Source of the DNA: Lithospermum erythrorhizon
Taxonomy: Eukaryota; Streptophyta; Magnoliopsida; Boraginales; Boraginaceae
DNA length: 64,000 nt
Assembly: GCA_019722365.1 (NCBI GenBank)
Contig: JADFUC010000245.1
Location: 62,001-126,000, forward strand
Reading direction: 5' to 3'
The notes under the pieces are model-generated. The model was not told the DNA's origin, did no database searches, and worked only from the letters and a program-made list of their open reading frames with translations. How positions within the stretch are numbered: position 1 is the stretch's first letter; each line of letters starts with the position of its first letter. Positions 37,230 through 50,224 of this stretch are shown in pieces. The position numbers were made by a program, and so were the translations under genes.

Positions 37230-38389
37230 AATTTATAAATTCTACAAAAGAATAAAGTAAAGTAGAACCAACGGATTTCGATAAGAAGCTATCATGCTTT
37301 AAAAACCGTACAAATAAATTGTAAAGTAAATACTAATAATTCAAATCTCAGAAACTTATATTAGTATCGAGATCTCAATCCATGCTTAAATTGGCAACAA
37401 CAACGCATACATTTTGAATATAGTATAATAGTAGGTTAACAACCAATTATGTAGAACTCACGTAACTTTCTAGTATCCACTTAGCATCTCTTCTGAAGAT
37501 GCTACCCAACATTTGTATCTCCGAAAACCCGATTAAGCATACCAATTAAACCAAAGTGTTTACTTGGATTGATCATCGAAAGCCCCAGCGTTGAGTGAAA
37601 TCGCCCGAGCATGATCAATTGTCATATCCAAATGCAACATTATGCGCCCCGTCACGGTGTGCGATTGATGCGATTGATTGCGCTACTAAAATTGGAGCAC
37701 GATGCTTTGTAAATTTTTAATTGGTGAGATTATTATTACGTTGTTTTTATTTACTCTGTGCGTACTAGCACATAATCAAAACAATAAATGGGCATGAAAA
37801 ATAAAACAGCCAATGGCATTCAAGAAGATATACGATATGGCCCCTAGAGCGCAATACAGTATTTATCAAATACTAACATGAGTCTAATTCTTGTATACAT
37901 ATACGGGATCAACCGGAGTCCACCAGTACATACCCAGTGAAATGATCTTGATATCTTCACTTGTTAGAATATTTATATACTAACCCATCTTAGAAACTTG
38001 AAAGCTTGTGGGTAAACAATAAATAAATAAATACGAAAATATATTTCAGTGCATTTACAACATCACGGTTCGCGGACGAGGAAAAACCAATAAATGTGCC
38101 ATATCATATACCTCCGTTCAATCACCATTGCAAGCCAGACACTTTATGAAATCATATAAATGGCTTAATAAATATTTTAAATGGGAGTGGAAAATGCATG
38201 TTGTAATTATCAAATTAATTAATATAAACTCAATTATCATACACGTAATAAATTAATAATTATTACCAATAATTATTAACCATATATATTAGCCAGAAAA
38301 ATATTTATCCACCAAATATATTCTAAAATATATTAAGTAGTGAAATTATTCTGTAATTGTTATATCACTTTTTGAGGTAATTTAAAGAT
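37230..38389 (-). other. Leader/5' internal region of element D
   Basis: Scattered blocks match 10240-10800 in element B, including TACCAATTAAACCAA, TTGATCATC or AATGATCAT, GTGCACGGTGTG-like text and CATGAAAAATAAAA. This supports a shared non-coding leader in a related minus-strand Copia element. No gene seen. Confidence 0.4.
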
Positions 38390-39095
38390 ATAATATAAAG
38401 AAATTAATTAGTTGTAATCACATAATTATTATTATTATTATTATGTCATGAAAATCCTAAAAGCGCATATATAGGCTAGAGTTAAAACAAAACTTAGATA
38501 AACGGCCGTTAAGAAGTATTTAAAGCTTGACTAGATTAGCTCCCATTAAGTTCGTTAAGACACTAATGAGTTGCTAATGATTAGAACTATTTAATTAGGT
38601 TAATTAAATAGTAATGGTCAATATCGATAATCTTTCGAGTTATTGATAAATACTAAAATTACTCTGACCAATTAAATAACTATTTGGTGATTACATTGTT
38701 CAATGAGTATTACGTAAAATGTAGAACCCTTGTAATTGAGAAATACATTTCTCAATTATACATTTCTCAATTATACGTTTCTCTTTAATTTTAAATACAT
38801 GAAATATAACTCAGCGATCCTTTGTATGTGTGTGACATACAGGCTCAAATAATAGTAAAGTTGTATAATAATAATAATTGACAATTCTATTATTATAACG
38901 ATTAATGAAGTAAGATCTATGGAGTCACTCATAACCCCTTTCAAATTATTATGAGAACCCACACTAGTAATATCTGATTCTTAAGTTGAACACTAAGTTA
39001 AATAATCACATTTAACCCAAACTAGTAAATGAATTTATACCACAATTATTCATGGCAGGCATAATAAATGGAATCAATTCTCATTGATTTCCGAC
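38390..39095 (-). repeat. LTR of element D, right copy (5' LTR)
   Basis: Ends TTGATTTCCGACA on the plus strand, like the LTR ends of element B. The right third (38800-39095) resembles 5180-5473 and 13030-13337, with ATGAAATATAACT, GTGTGACATACAG and GCATAATAAATG. The left part resembles 29803-30110. A local triplication of TACATTTCTCAATTA or TACGTTTCTC lies near 38740-38785. Confidence 0.55.
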
Positions 39096-39649
39096 ACTTC
39101 AAAACTCATTATTCGGATAGCGTCGAATCCGTACGACCACCGATCCTTTTGCGCCAGTGAAACATCTGGCTTTTCGTTGGTTTAACACTTGGGAGAACAA
39201 AGTATCAAGTACTCTTTCAAAAACACGGCCATCCAACGGTTAAACGGTAGTCATCTTTCGGCTTGAAAAGCTTAAACTACACGTCTATAAGCATTGAATG
39301 CTTTTCATGATTCAATATGTGGACCGTTTTGTATTGGGTCTTGATTGTTTTTGGATCAAGTTCAAGAAAATTAAGCTAGAGGTTGTTGGAGAACCGTATG
39401 ATATTGAACATGCTTATACTTTTCCAATTTTCCAATGCGCAATGAGCAAGAGGTAATTCTTTGTGTATTTTGGTAAGAAAAGGTTCTTTTCTTCAAAATC
39501 CAAGAACAACACCCAACTTTTCTTTTGATATACTATTGAAGTAAAAACTTCTTCTACATTGAATATATTGAATATGTCATATAATACGAGATTATATGGT
39601 CTTGGTCTGAGAATTACTTCAGAAATGTCCCACTATTACCATTCTTAGG
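39096..39649. other. Short unassigned stretch
   Basis: No recognisable gene or repeat. It lies between the LTR of element D and the first copy of the probable Gypsy LTR family. Confidence 0.4.
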
Positions 39650-41912
39650 TAGTTAGTCATTTGATTTCGTTCACGTAATCCATAAAAGAAAGAATTATAA
39701 CGACTCGTCCCCAGGTAAATGCATGCGAAGTTAGAATCATCCCAAATCCACGAGAATAGCAAAGTGATCGTACGTCGATGGATGGCTCAAATTTAAAAAC
39801 ACACATCTTGGAAACAACAATAAAACAATATGCAACGGACAAAATAATTTTTGAAAAAAATCCATCGTCTTTATTCACAACCCTGAAAGAGCAACCAACA
39901 TACAACATATCTCCCCGATTACAAAATATCAACATACGACAACGAGAAATCCCAAAAGCATTATTTATATAGACAACGAACTACGATCCAAACAAAATAA
40001 TGAGGCGTGAGGATCCTTCTCACCGCCCATTTCGCGCTAAGCTCCTAAAGCGCAATCACAGAAACGGCAGAAGACTGAACGGCGTCAGTGTCGACCTAGC
40101 AATGAAATTGCCGCCCATATGAATAGGGTGTAAGTACGAAGAGCTTAGTGAATATATATCTCGAGAATGAAATTAACCTCGATCAGCAATAGTGTCTAAA
40201 GTATTGTGATATATGTCTGACTAGGTAAATAAAGACATAATATTATTCAACTTAAGATCTTATCTGAAGTCGTACTTAATTTCATTATCATTTCGTATAT
40301 TCATAAATTCGTCTTAGCATAACATTTACAAAATAATGACGTCAGCGATAACGTTCGTACATTTCAAGAAGAATTGTAACAATACGCGCAATTACTCCAT
40401 TTACTCTATCATGACAAGAGCGACATCATGGCTTCAACCATTGTCGGCTTCATGTATGATCAAGCTTCAGCAAGCTTTGCTCAGCTGCAGCTTCGGTAAC
40501 TTTATCGACTCAAAACAACTTTTATCGACTCAATCGACTCAATATAAGTCACGGTTCTACAACTAATGCTCATATAATCAGCGCCGGCGCAGGGAGAAAC
40601 TTATGCCCGTCGACGCAAAAGGCATCACCGGGCTCGTAGCAGTCTGGCTTAAAAATACGCACTTATACCGGTATAAAGGTAAATACGGACAATACAACTT
40701 CAACCGAAACATCGTCGACTAAAGCCTCTGACTGCTTCTGTCTGACAGCATCGCCTTAAAAATACTATCGACTCGTGAGACCCGCGAGACCTTTGACAAT
40801 GACTTCAGCCAGCGATGCGTATTCAACATATAATTTAACACGAAATCACGTACATGCGCGTACGTATCCGTAATTAAGTAATTAATGTCAGCGCCCGTGA
40901 GATAAATACTCACCTTGGCTAGCAAATAATAGCGCCCCGCCTAATTAGTCACGTGCCTCTTCCCTGAAAAATTTCAGCACAATCAAAACACCGAGAGATA
41001 TAGTACTACTTATTACCATATTGTGCTTTCTATTAGTTATTTATCAACTTAACAACCGTTTTAGTTACCAATTATAACTTAAGGTGAAAATTCTGCGAGT
41101 TAAACCCGACTAATAAAGCGACATAATTAAATCGTTCGACCAATCGGCCGTATCACTCTGAACTACAACACTTTAAACAACTTTTTATTGACCCCAAAGA
41201 GAGTGACTTTTTTGTAAACGATATATCCGTCATTAACCACCTAAATTCCAAGCCGAATCTTGCTGAGCACCCGAACTAAAATTCATAATCTCGCTCGGCC
41301 ACCACAAAGTATGACCCGTACTCGAAAAACATCTCCATTCAAAGTCCGTTAACATACTTTTGAAACTAAAGTTTGATTTGGGAAAAGTCAACTAAAGTCA
41401 GCCCATAAAGCACAGCATATCAACTACTAAAATCAACCATAATCACTACACTCCTGATATCCAAACTTAGATGTAACGTTCCTACCATTTTAAAGTCTTA
41501 AAACCCCAAATCACAAAAGTCAACAAAAGTGGCTTTATAACAATGGTCATATAGCTCAAAAATATGAGGTGAAGATAAAAATCATACCTTAGATGATCGC
41601 GAGATGAAGAATAAGATTATGGAGTGAATTGCAGCAAAGATATAAAGAAAATTGAAAAAAAAACCAAGGAGAAGATTACTAGGGGTTCGTGGCTTTTTGA
41701 GGGAAAAGAAGAGAAGTTTGGTGGTGGATAATGATGAAATGATTAGGTGGGCGGGGAATATTTCTAGATTAGTCTGTGAGTCACAGTTTGGTTTCGATTA
41801 CAGTTCCTGTACCGGTTTAGCAATGTATTTCGAGCATGTAAAAACAAAGCTTCTACTTGCATTAATATTATAATAATCTTGCTTGTATAGACGGGTTATT
41901 CACAATGGGGTT
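39650..41912. mobile_element. LTR family copy 1 (probable Gypsy type), solo or remnant
   Basis: Matches parts of 50690-54160 and 61250-63697. Shared blocks include GATGGATG.CTC.AAATTTAA near 39780 and 61379; ACAAAATATCAACATACGAC near 39925 and 61528; CATATAATCA..C.GGAGAAACTTATG near 40568 and 62232; and the GCCTA.TTAGTC.ACGTGC.CTTCCC block near 40940, 62652 and 53135. The right end reads ACGGGTTATTCACA. The family is called an LTR because the copies share this end; a Gypsy label is a guess from the LTR style. The short frame at 41652-41873 is not a gene. Confidence 0.45.
40663..40676. other. Perfect 14-bp palindrome in LTR copy 1
   Basis: TTATACCGGTATAA is self-complementary. The same place in the other LTR copies holds an imperfect version (TATACCGAAGTATA at about 62328) or a tandem expansion of a related inverted repeat (52019-52560), so it may be a regulatory site of the LTR. 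Confidence 0.5.
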
Positions 41913-42097
41913 CCACATGGGGAGGAATTGAAGGTGGTTTATATGTTCTATTACATGTGGTTCATTTTTTAGGATGTCAGGACTGTCGGTGGATAAATTT
42001 ATTTTTTACGACAAGACGTCCATAATGCAAGAAATAGATTATTTCCTTACTCTTGATAATATTTGATGTAAATCTTCTCCCTTTGTGATATTTAAGA

Positions 42098-43875
42098 TAT
42101 ATGTCAATCGATTGCAGCGGTATGTCAATTGGACTGACCGAATGATCGAATTCTGATACAAGTTTTGGATGATTCGGATGATGATATTATAGCCTATCGA
42201 TTGCAGGATGGAAAGAAAAAGGAGTGAACATAGTCTATCGACATCGGCTTATAAGGACTAGATACAGAGCAGGCAATCTTAAATCAGCAATGTCATGTGA
42301 CTATGTGAAGGACTATGAATTTGTAGCCATCTTTGATGCTGACTTTCAACCTAATCATGATTTTCTACAACATACAATTCCCTCATTTCAAGGTAACTTC
42401 AAAAGCATGTTTTATGATATAGTAGTAATAGTAATAATAATGAAATTTGGCCATGATCATACTAGTATGACTATCATAGATGTAGATTGTTAAGATTTGA
42501 TTTTCAGCTAAATGTAGTATTTTTGTAAATGGTAATATATTGAGTTTTAATCCTGTATTTGGAAAGGTTTGATATGAGTGGTGCCTTTTACCTCATTTAG
42601 CTCACTTTTTCATTATTAGTATAACTTTGACAAAAAAAATTTGTTTACCATTTTTACTACTATAATTTTTCTTGAGGGATATGTATTATGATCTTAGATC
42701 ACTAGGACAAATTCAATGTTGTAGGGAGACATTAGCTAAATTACTTGTCCTTCTTTCTGTCAGGGGAATCCTGAATTAGGCCTTGTCCAGACCCGATGGT
42801 CATTCGTGAACAAAGGCGAAAACCTACTTACTAGACTGCAGAATATCAATCTGTGTTTCCATTTTGAGGTGGAGCAGCAAGTAAATGGTATCTTCCTCAA
42901 TTTCTTTGGGTTCAATGGGACCGCGGGTGTGTGGAGGGTCAAGGCCTTGGAAGACTCAAGGGGTTGGCTTGAGAGGACAACGGTAGAGGACATGGACATT
43001 GCAGTTCGAGCACAATTGAAAGGTTGGAAATTCATTTACCTCAATTATGTTAAATTCTTTGTGAATTACCCGAATCTTATGAAGCTTACAAGAAACAACA
43101 ACATCGATGGCATTCTGGACCAATGCCACTTTTCCGATTATGTTTTTCTGATATAATCAAATCAAAGGTAGTAGCAATTTTATTTGATGTCTTGTTGATT
43201 TTGTGGTGAACTCAATATGAAACATTAGCCTAATACCAAAAACTACTTTAATTTTTTTTGGCAAATTTCTAGTTGGAAGAAGGGTAATTTAATCTTCGTG
43301 TTCTTCCTACTGAGAAAACTGATCCTTCCATTCTACTCATTCACAGTTCGTCCCTAAGGCTGAATTACCACCATGGGTGATAATTCACCCATTTGTTCGA
43401 GAACAACATCCCATCACCTAAATCATTCCCTTTCTTGATGCCATACCTATTGTTCGAGAACACGATGTCAGTGACAAAGTTCCAAGCAATGGTATCAGGC
43501 TTGTTTCAACTCGGAAGAGCCTACGAATGGGTAGTTACAAAGAAGTTAGGCAGATCATCTGAATCAGACTTGTTAGCTCTTGTAGAGAGGGAATTAAAGA
43601 GCCTAAATGAGGAGAAAATCCAAAGAAGCCTTTCTGAATCAGGGCTTGATATGATGGTTGATAAGCTTAAAGAACAAGAGGAAGAATCAACCCCCCTTGT
43701 AAAGAAGAAGACAAACAGGATATATAGAAAAGAACTTGCTCTTGCTTTTTTTCTCTTAACTGTAGCTGGAAGAAGCTTTTTATCTGCTCATGGAATCCAT
43801 TTCTACTATTTGCTCTTCCAAGGATTATCTTTCTTGGTAGTTGGGTTGGATTTGATTGGAGAGCAAGTTAGCTAA
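42098..43875 (+). pseudogene. Cellulose synthase-like C (CslC, xyloglucan glucan synthase) pseudogene, 5'-truncated
   Basis: Intact CslC proteins are Golgi beta-1,4-glucan synthases that make the xyloglucan backbone. Three exon-like blocks remain, at 42098-42392, 42764-43167 and 43273-43875, with GT-AG borders. Motifs: LIQVLDDSDD, then [20 protein letters not shown] with DADFQP, TTVEDMD, and [10 protein letters not shown] (the QxxRW motif). Breaks: everything before QSIAAVC is missing; TGA replaces Trp at 42135-42137; a deletion/duplication follows at 42196-42206; a one-base deletion in the VKCLCELPE region puts QxxRW out of frame; and two further deletions remove parts of the transmembrane stretch near 43345 and 43393. 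The last ~155 codons ([14 protein letters not shown] to LIGEQVS) remain open. It converges tail to tail with the LIG1 pseudogene. Confidence 0.9.
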
Positions 43876-44646
43876 AAATCAAGATGAACATTTTTACAGT
43901 CAATCGTCACCATCAACATACACCAATGTCTCTAATGAAGCTCCTGCCTAAGCAGGTTGATTTTTTTTTCTTTTTTGATTATATAATGTATTTTAGCAGA
44001 ACATATTCCCAATTCAAGAACTGGTGTCTTGTCATACATGATTACAACCATATTTTGAAAGGTAGCATATGAACATTGATTTTCATTTTTTTTTTTAATT
44101 TTCAACTGTACAATTAAACTGTGTTCTAAATAATACTATATCAAATACTTCTTCTTATTCTTAATCTAAATCGCTTAACGAATTTTCAATTTATCTCATT
44201 TATAAGTCGTTTAACCTATTTTACTCCTGTTATATTCTTAATTAATGTCTTTCAATATCTTTTTCTAGCAAAATCTTTTCCAAATATAATTATATTCTCT
44301 TCCATTCATTCCTATACTAATTAAATTGAAATAATTAATGATAGCAGGGAGTATATACTTTGACATTCACATTATGTACATTAATTTAATACCATGGTTT
44401 TCATTATGATTTTTACTGCTTTTATAAAAGGAAAGCTCGCAAGTCATAAAATGATGATCATTTTTTTCCTTGGTCATAAAGGTGGGTTAGGATTTGATCC
44501 AAATTCATATGCTATATTGATTACAAGTTCAAATTCATATCCAAATTCAACTATGACAATTATCAGTTACATTGCCCTCTTAAAAGAATATACTATAATA
44601 CTAGGATTGCAATATACGTCTATACTCCATTTCAAAGGAACCTCAC
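43876..44646. other. Spacer between the CslC and LIG1 pseudogenes
   Basis: AT-rich, no gene recognised. The remaining 3' exons of LIG1 should lie here on the minus strand but are absent, so a deletion end is somewhere in this stretch. Confidence 0.5.
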
Positions 44647-47600
44647 CTCTCGCCGAATGTTAAGTTGATCTTGTAGAAGTGATTTACCATTGAGGTACAC
44701 CAAGTCAAACGCATAAATGCATACTTCAACCTTGATTTCACTCATAATCACATTCTTCCGAGCACGTGTACTAAGGACCTGAACATATACAAAGATGATT
44801 ATCTTTGATATATAGAAAATGAAAAATCTATACAACTTAACGAACTTAATCGAATAACTTTAATGAACATCAACCTACAAAAAAAAATGAACTAAAAGAT
44901 ACTTGTTAAAATAGAAATTGTTAATTATGGATGTGATAGTAAACACAGCCCAATTCCGTATTAAAAATAAAAGGCTTGTTAAAGAAGCTGGATGATTGCT
45001 ATTACATGATAGCAGCTACATGGTTTATGTCTCAACATAAATGTCCAATCAGTTCTGACAACTTTGCAGTTCAAGGAGAAAATAATAATCACATAAATAA
45101 TAATCATGTGGCCAGGTGGGAAAATCTTTCAATGGAAAACCATATATCACTTGGGGATATTTTTAACAGGACCGACAGTCAAAAAATATTTATAGAGAGC
45201 AAACTTTAATTAGAACATCTTAATCCTGCATTCTATTTGCTTCACCCAGATCTTACCATATCATTCTATCACTTTTCTAATAACGCTATCACAAACTGAT
45301 GGAAACTGTAATAGAGCTTCAGTAATAGCTCCAAAGGTATGTGTATGTCGATTTACTCCACAATAGAGACTATTAAGATAGCAACTTACACAAATAATAG
45401 ATACAATTATAACTAGCGGTGGTATATTAGGAAAAAGAGTATGTTATTTAAGATAGAAGTAAGAAAAATCCACCTGCATCCTTTAAATGCCATCAAACTT
45501 CTCTATGCATAGAACACGAAGAGGCAAAATCCTCTTGTATAATCCAAATGACACAATTTTTAAAGGCAAGCATAATTCAATTCTCGATCCTATTAAAGAT
45601 CTTCGAATTTAGATACGATAAAAATAAAAAAATAAGTAATGTTATCAATAAAGTTCCCTATAATACGATTAAAAGAAGCCCACCGAAAAAAGGCGATTCT
45701 CTGTTTTTCACGGTCAAATGCCACAAGTTCACAATCAAGAACAAATGATGTTACAGATGGGTTTCTCAATCTTGCAACAGCATCAACCTCAGGATGTTAA
45801 ACATAACCCAACCAAACTAAGCCTTATCTCAGAACATTAAACATATGATAGTAAAATCTCAACATTGATAAAAACACCATAATTCAAGTAACACATTTAA
45901 AACCAAAATTGATAGTACGAGACGAGAAACTTCAAAACATTTCTAGCTTTTAAAGAAATAATTAAAACATCGCTTTATTTAGTATATAAGTTCCATTATC
46001 TCTAAAAAATTAAAAGAAGGTGAAGACAGTAGGCCTAACCCCAAGAATGTGTTCTTTGCTACATGATGTTTTATCTCAAGGCTAGAAATTTATAAACCGG
46101 TGAGGTATCTAATAAATGTTGAGCTCGGGAATCAAATCAACATGGTAAAGTTACACAGCATAAATTATTGAGTTTGGGCAAATAAAGTTTTGAAATAACA
46201 GAAAAACTATATAGAGAAATCATAAGTGGATGGTCATATACATATACCCAACCACACCATAAAGGACAGCTGATTTGTTTTGCTTTGATTTAACAGCCAT
46301 TTGACCAATGACAGACATGAAGCATTTCGTAAATGAAGAATGTAAGAACTCTGACAAAAAATATTACAGTTTACCTTGCAACAGCATCAACAACATCAGG
46401 AAATTTTCCAGTATTTCGTTCAGCATTACGACTGTATATCTCCACCGAACCGTTGTCCAAGTAATGTATCTGCATATTAGATAGAATTAATAAATTCAAT
46501 TTCCACGTAGAAATCTACAGATCTCTCAAGATATTGTTTGGCCACCTGTGCACGCTCCCCATCATATTTGTATTCACAGGTGAACTCCGTGCTCTGGAAC
46601 TTATCAAATATTTCAGAGACTGCTGTAGTTGGTTTTGCCAACATAGGTCCAATAGGAATACCAGGAGAGAAGCTACATGTCTTAGGAAGATCCCATATAC
46701 CACCAGCAAGCAAAGCAGGAATTATTTTGTCATAGACTGGAATTACGGAGTAAACTTGTTTGAGAATTTTTGCAGCCTGACAACAGGAAAGCATTGAGAA
46801 ACGTTACTTTTCACAAGGAATCTACAGCAAACGCGCACATGTTTCACAAGCACATAATCGTGCAAATGTATGAGTATGCTGAGACCAAACTGTCTGGGAA
46901 TGAAACTCATTGTGGTGGCTGATCAATATTCAACAGTCACAGCAACAGAAGCTGTATACATCGATGGAGTTTCTCACAAAGTGAAATCAGTAAAGAAGTC
47001 TAGCATCAACATAATCTAATTAAAATTTGTGATCTTTTCAATTACGGGAGTCTCATAAACTAGAATTCAAAAACAAATAATCCATATTGATACATGTGTG
47101 GTTAGTATTGACTTTACGCAACCTCTAAGGAGGAGGAGGAAGAACGCGAGTTATTCACCTTTTCCATGTTACATAGAAGCAAACAGTGGATAAAGCATTC
47201 AGAGCATATGATGATTAAGGCATTAGGTGATGATGCATTTGTAGCTAGGCCTCTCAAAATTATTTATTGATTACAACTAAGTTATAACTATTACAAATGT
47301 TTTGTTGCCCACTAGCCACCAGAAATCCAATTGCTCGTTTAAAAAAGATGCACTTACTTTATCATACATTACGAGTAGACCTACCCATTAGGTGCCAGTA
47401 ACCACAAAATATATTAAATACTATGACAGGGTAAAAAAGACCATAGAGAGAGCTGTATTATTCAGATACCATGACACGGGAAAAATTTAGACTAAATAAA
47501 GATGCTTCTATATCCAGATATTAAGAACAATGACCCACCTCCTCCAATGGCGACTCTACATGTCTGGGAGAGGAGAACCGCTTTCCACTGTAGACTGCAG

Positions 47601-49210
47601 CATGCCCTAGAGCAGTCAAGAGGGTTTGTTCTGCCAAACCAATTCGTAACTTCGTCTGCAAAGAGAAGTCAAATGAAGCCTGCATTGCTAAAATTTAGGC
47701 GTAGACTTGTGACACAATAAATATGTGAAGATGACCTGGAGTAGACGAATTAGATATAGAGGTTCACAGTCAATAGCTGCCACAAGAAGTGACTTGATAT
47801 GATTCTTCTTCTTTTCTTGGCTATCCTTTCCAGATTCCTATAAATGTCATGAAGAAACAATTTAGAAAACAAGGGCAATTCAAGTTGAGGTTAACCATAC
47901 AATGATTGAGAGGACAAATTTTCTGATGGCAATTTTTAAACATAGACAATTCAACAAAACTCCAGTACCATTAATGAAGAGCAAGAGGGCGTTTTGCTAA
48001 CCTTTCTTTTTAGAACTTATAAGTGAACATCTTAACGGTAAATGTGTATCTTATAAGTTGTGTTATTAATTTTGACATACTTGGCAGATAAAGCTTATAA
48101 GGTGTGAAGACTATGAAAATACCTATAATGATATTACCTTTTAAAGAACTTTTAACTAGTATGGCTATTTGGTCATTTACATGGTCAAAGTCCATAAATA
48201 TGTTTCACCAAGTTCATATTTTAAGTAAATATATAAATGTATTCTCGAAAGCGAAAATAAAGCAATGCAAACCATAACCAATAATATATGCATTAAACAG
48301 ATACGAGAACCACCAAAGACTTTAGACGAATAGAAGAAACAAATGCTAACTTCAAAGTCAAGCCAATGAGGACATAAGAACTAGATTGGAGCCCAATACA
48401 CAAATTCCAATCTACTGGAAGCATAAATAAAGAAAGAAAGCATTAACTACCTTAGCTATAATGTGAAGTTTATCAAAAACTTTAGCAACCGTCAATGGTT
48501 CCGGTTTACGCATCAAAGGCTGAGATGAACGGCTTGCTTTTGCAACAAGACCTAAATCTCCAAGTTCCTGTCAAAACTGCTATGATTGGTTTGGGGTGAA
48601 TCGAGGGAAGGGTAAAACTAAATAAAAAAATAATAACATAGGGGAAGGTAATCGAGGTGAACGTTTAAAATGTTGTTTGAATACTTATTAATTTGTCGGG
48701 TGACTTGGGAGAAATATAATTAAAAATAACATTCACCTCGATTACCCAACTTTTGAGGGGTAATAGATTCACCTAGGTAAACAAATATATCCATCCCAAT
48801 TTATGTTTATGTTTTTTCTTAGAAAACAGTATAAAGCTTCATAGAGTGAGAATGTAAGACATTCTGGGAATCATAAATACAGTGATATGCATTTTGTTAG
48901 AAGATTCAAGGAGTGAAAAATGAATTAAATAAAATCAAACACCTTATATTGGTTCTTAATTTGAGATTGTTTAGATCCACAAGCCTCAGCAAGTGCCTTA
49001 ATAATGGAGGCATCTCCTCCTATTAACCAAAAGATACACCAACGCAACCAAGTCATGAGGCGTAGTCTCCATGACCAAAATTAAACGGCACACTCTCACC
49101 TTCACCCCAGTAAGCCGCCTTATTTGCCTCAAAAGTTGCACTTGTTTTCTTCAATTCACTTACACTCTCATCAATTCTCAATTTCTTCACTTTCAATCGT
49201 CAATTCCGCA
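44647..49210 (-). pseudogene. DNA ligase 1 (LIG1) pseudogene, 3'-truncated, with degraded 5' exons
   Basis: Intact LIG1 is the ATP-dependent nuclear ligase that joins Okazaki fragments. Exon-like blocks, 5' to 3': a degraded block 49019-49210 (AYWGEGESVPF, then ETTPHDLVALVYL, with internal deletion), 48943-49018 (DASIIKALAEACG), 48451-48567, 47736-47837, 47539-47655, 46546-46776, 46375-46469, 45684-45770 and 44647-44778. The block at 46546-46776 keeps the adenylation site EYKYDGERAQ, with the catalytic Lys. Block 45684-45770 ends one base short of the expected phase, a probable frameshift. After NIRRE at 44647 no exon follows, so the rest of the catalytic and the OB-fold domains are missing. 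Most introns keep GT-AG ends. It could be a deleted ancestral copy or a transposon-captured fragment. Confidence 0.9.
45771..45795 (-). repeat. Partial second copy of the end of the LIG1 46375-46469 exon
   Basis: The plus-strand CTTGCAACAGCATCAAC occurs both here and at 46375-46391, the 3' end of the preceding exon. On the minus strand this copy reads CCTGAGGTTGATGCTGTTGCAAG directly joined to ATTGAGAAACCC. The text P-E-V-D-A-V-A-R-L-R-N-P is therefore continuous across a place where the other copy has an intron. Confidence 0.7.
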
Positions 49211-50224
49211 TTCTTCATATCGAGGGTACTTTCCGAATTTGATTCTAGGGTTTTTCGTTTCGGTTCAATCTTTTTATTGGATCTGGAGAGAATAAGTTAC
49301 ATTCAACGCGGGAATCCTAGATTAGAGGGAGTCTTTATATGGATGTCAAATTAGGGTGTGCATAAAATTCATAACCCACCCCCACCCGAATAAAAAAAAA
49401 ATTATACAATGAATCAAACCAATTTAGAGCATCATTGGTAATCCATATTATTTTGCTCAATCTTTAAGTAGACGAATCGAACCAAACTTATGGTTAATTT
49501 TTTTTTTAAATAATCAGTTCATTATTTGTAATTGCACTGAGTGCACACTTAGCGAGAACAATTAAGATTTGAATATTTTCAAAGTTAATAATATAGGGAA
49601 TATGTATTTATATGTATGTAAAAAGAATGGTATTATCTATATCATATATAATATCTAAGGGGTTCTATCACATAAAGTTGCCCAACTTTCGATATTTCTA
49701 TTTTACCTTTTAAGAACTAACCACCCAAAATTCAACTTCCATAATATTTGGATTACATACGACAAAACTACCTGAACAAATAATAAAATAAAGGTCGCTT
49801 GCTATTTTTTCACAGAAGATATCGTTAGCTACCAAAACTCATAATACGACAAGATGACATTTTTCCTCTTATATGTTCTGCAGATGTTACTTAATTTTAT
49901 AATTCATTATTTGTATTATTAAAAAGATATTATAAAATCAATGAACGAATATTCGCGACAAGTGTTAAACTACGTGACAAATAATCAGTATAATAAATGT
50001 GTATGGACATAACAAAATTATTTTTAAAGAGAGTTTATTGAAGTTATATAAATTAGACTAGTCTTGGAACTTGATTTTGGGAAACGATTTATATAAAACA
50101 ATACAATTAAAATTAAAACTTGAGCCAAAAAAAAATATATTAGCTAAAATATATATGTTTAAAAAATAATATGTCCAAATTTGGCCACCTTTAATCATCA
50201 TTGATTCTCCAAGAGGCCAAAAAT
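49211..50224. other. AT-rich stretch without a recognised gene
   Basis: The first ~150 bases may contain the remnant 5' end of LIG1, but no reading is convincing. The rest has only short frames and homopolymer runs. Confidence 0.45.

Noticed and set aside
41652..41873. 73-codon basic open frame left of the CslC pseudogene as its first exon
   Set aside because: It does not resemble the CslC N-terminus and matches the purine-rich part of the LTR family in copies 2 and 3.
42760..43035. 91-codon minus-strand frame
   Set aside because: Antisense shadow of the second CslC block.
46534..46797. Plus-strand frames of 87 and 65 codons
   Set aside because: They are antisense shadows of the LIG1 exon at 46546-46776.
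49071..49354. Plus-strand first exon or 5' UTR of a new gene
   Set aside because: The CT-rich plus strand is the complement of degraded LIG1 exon sequence on the minus strand (AYWGEGESVPF, ETTPHDLVALVYL).
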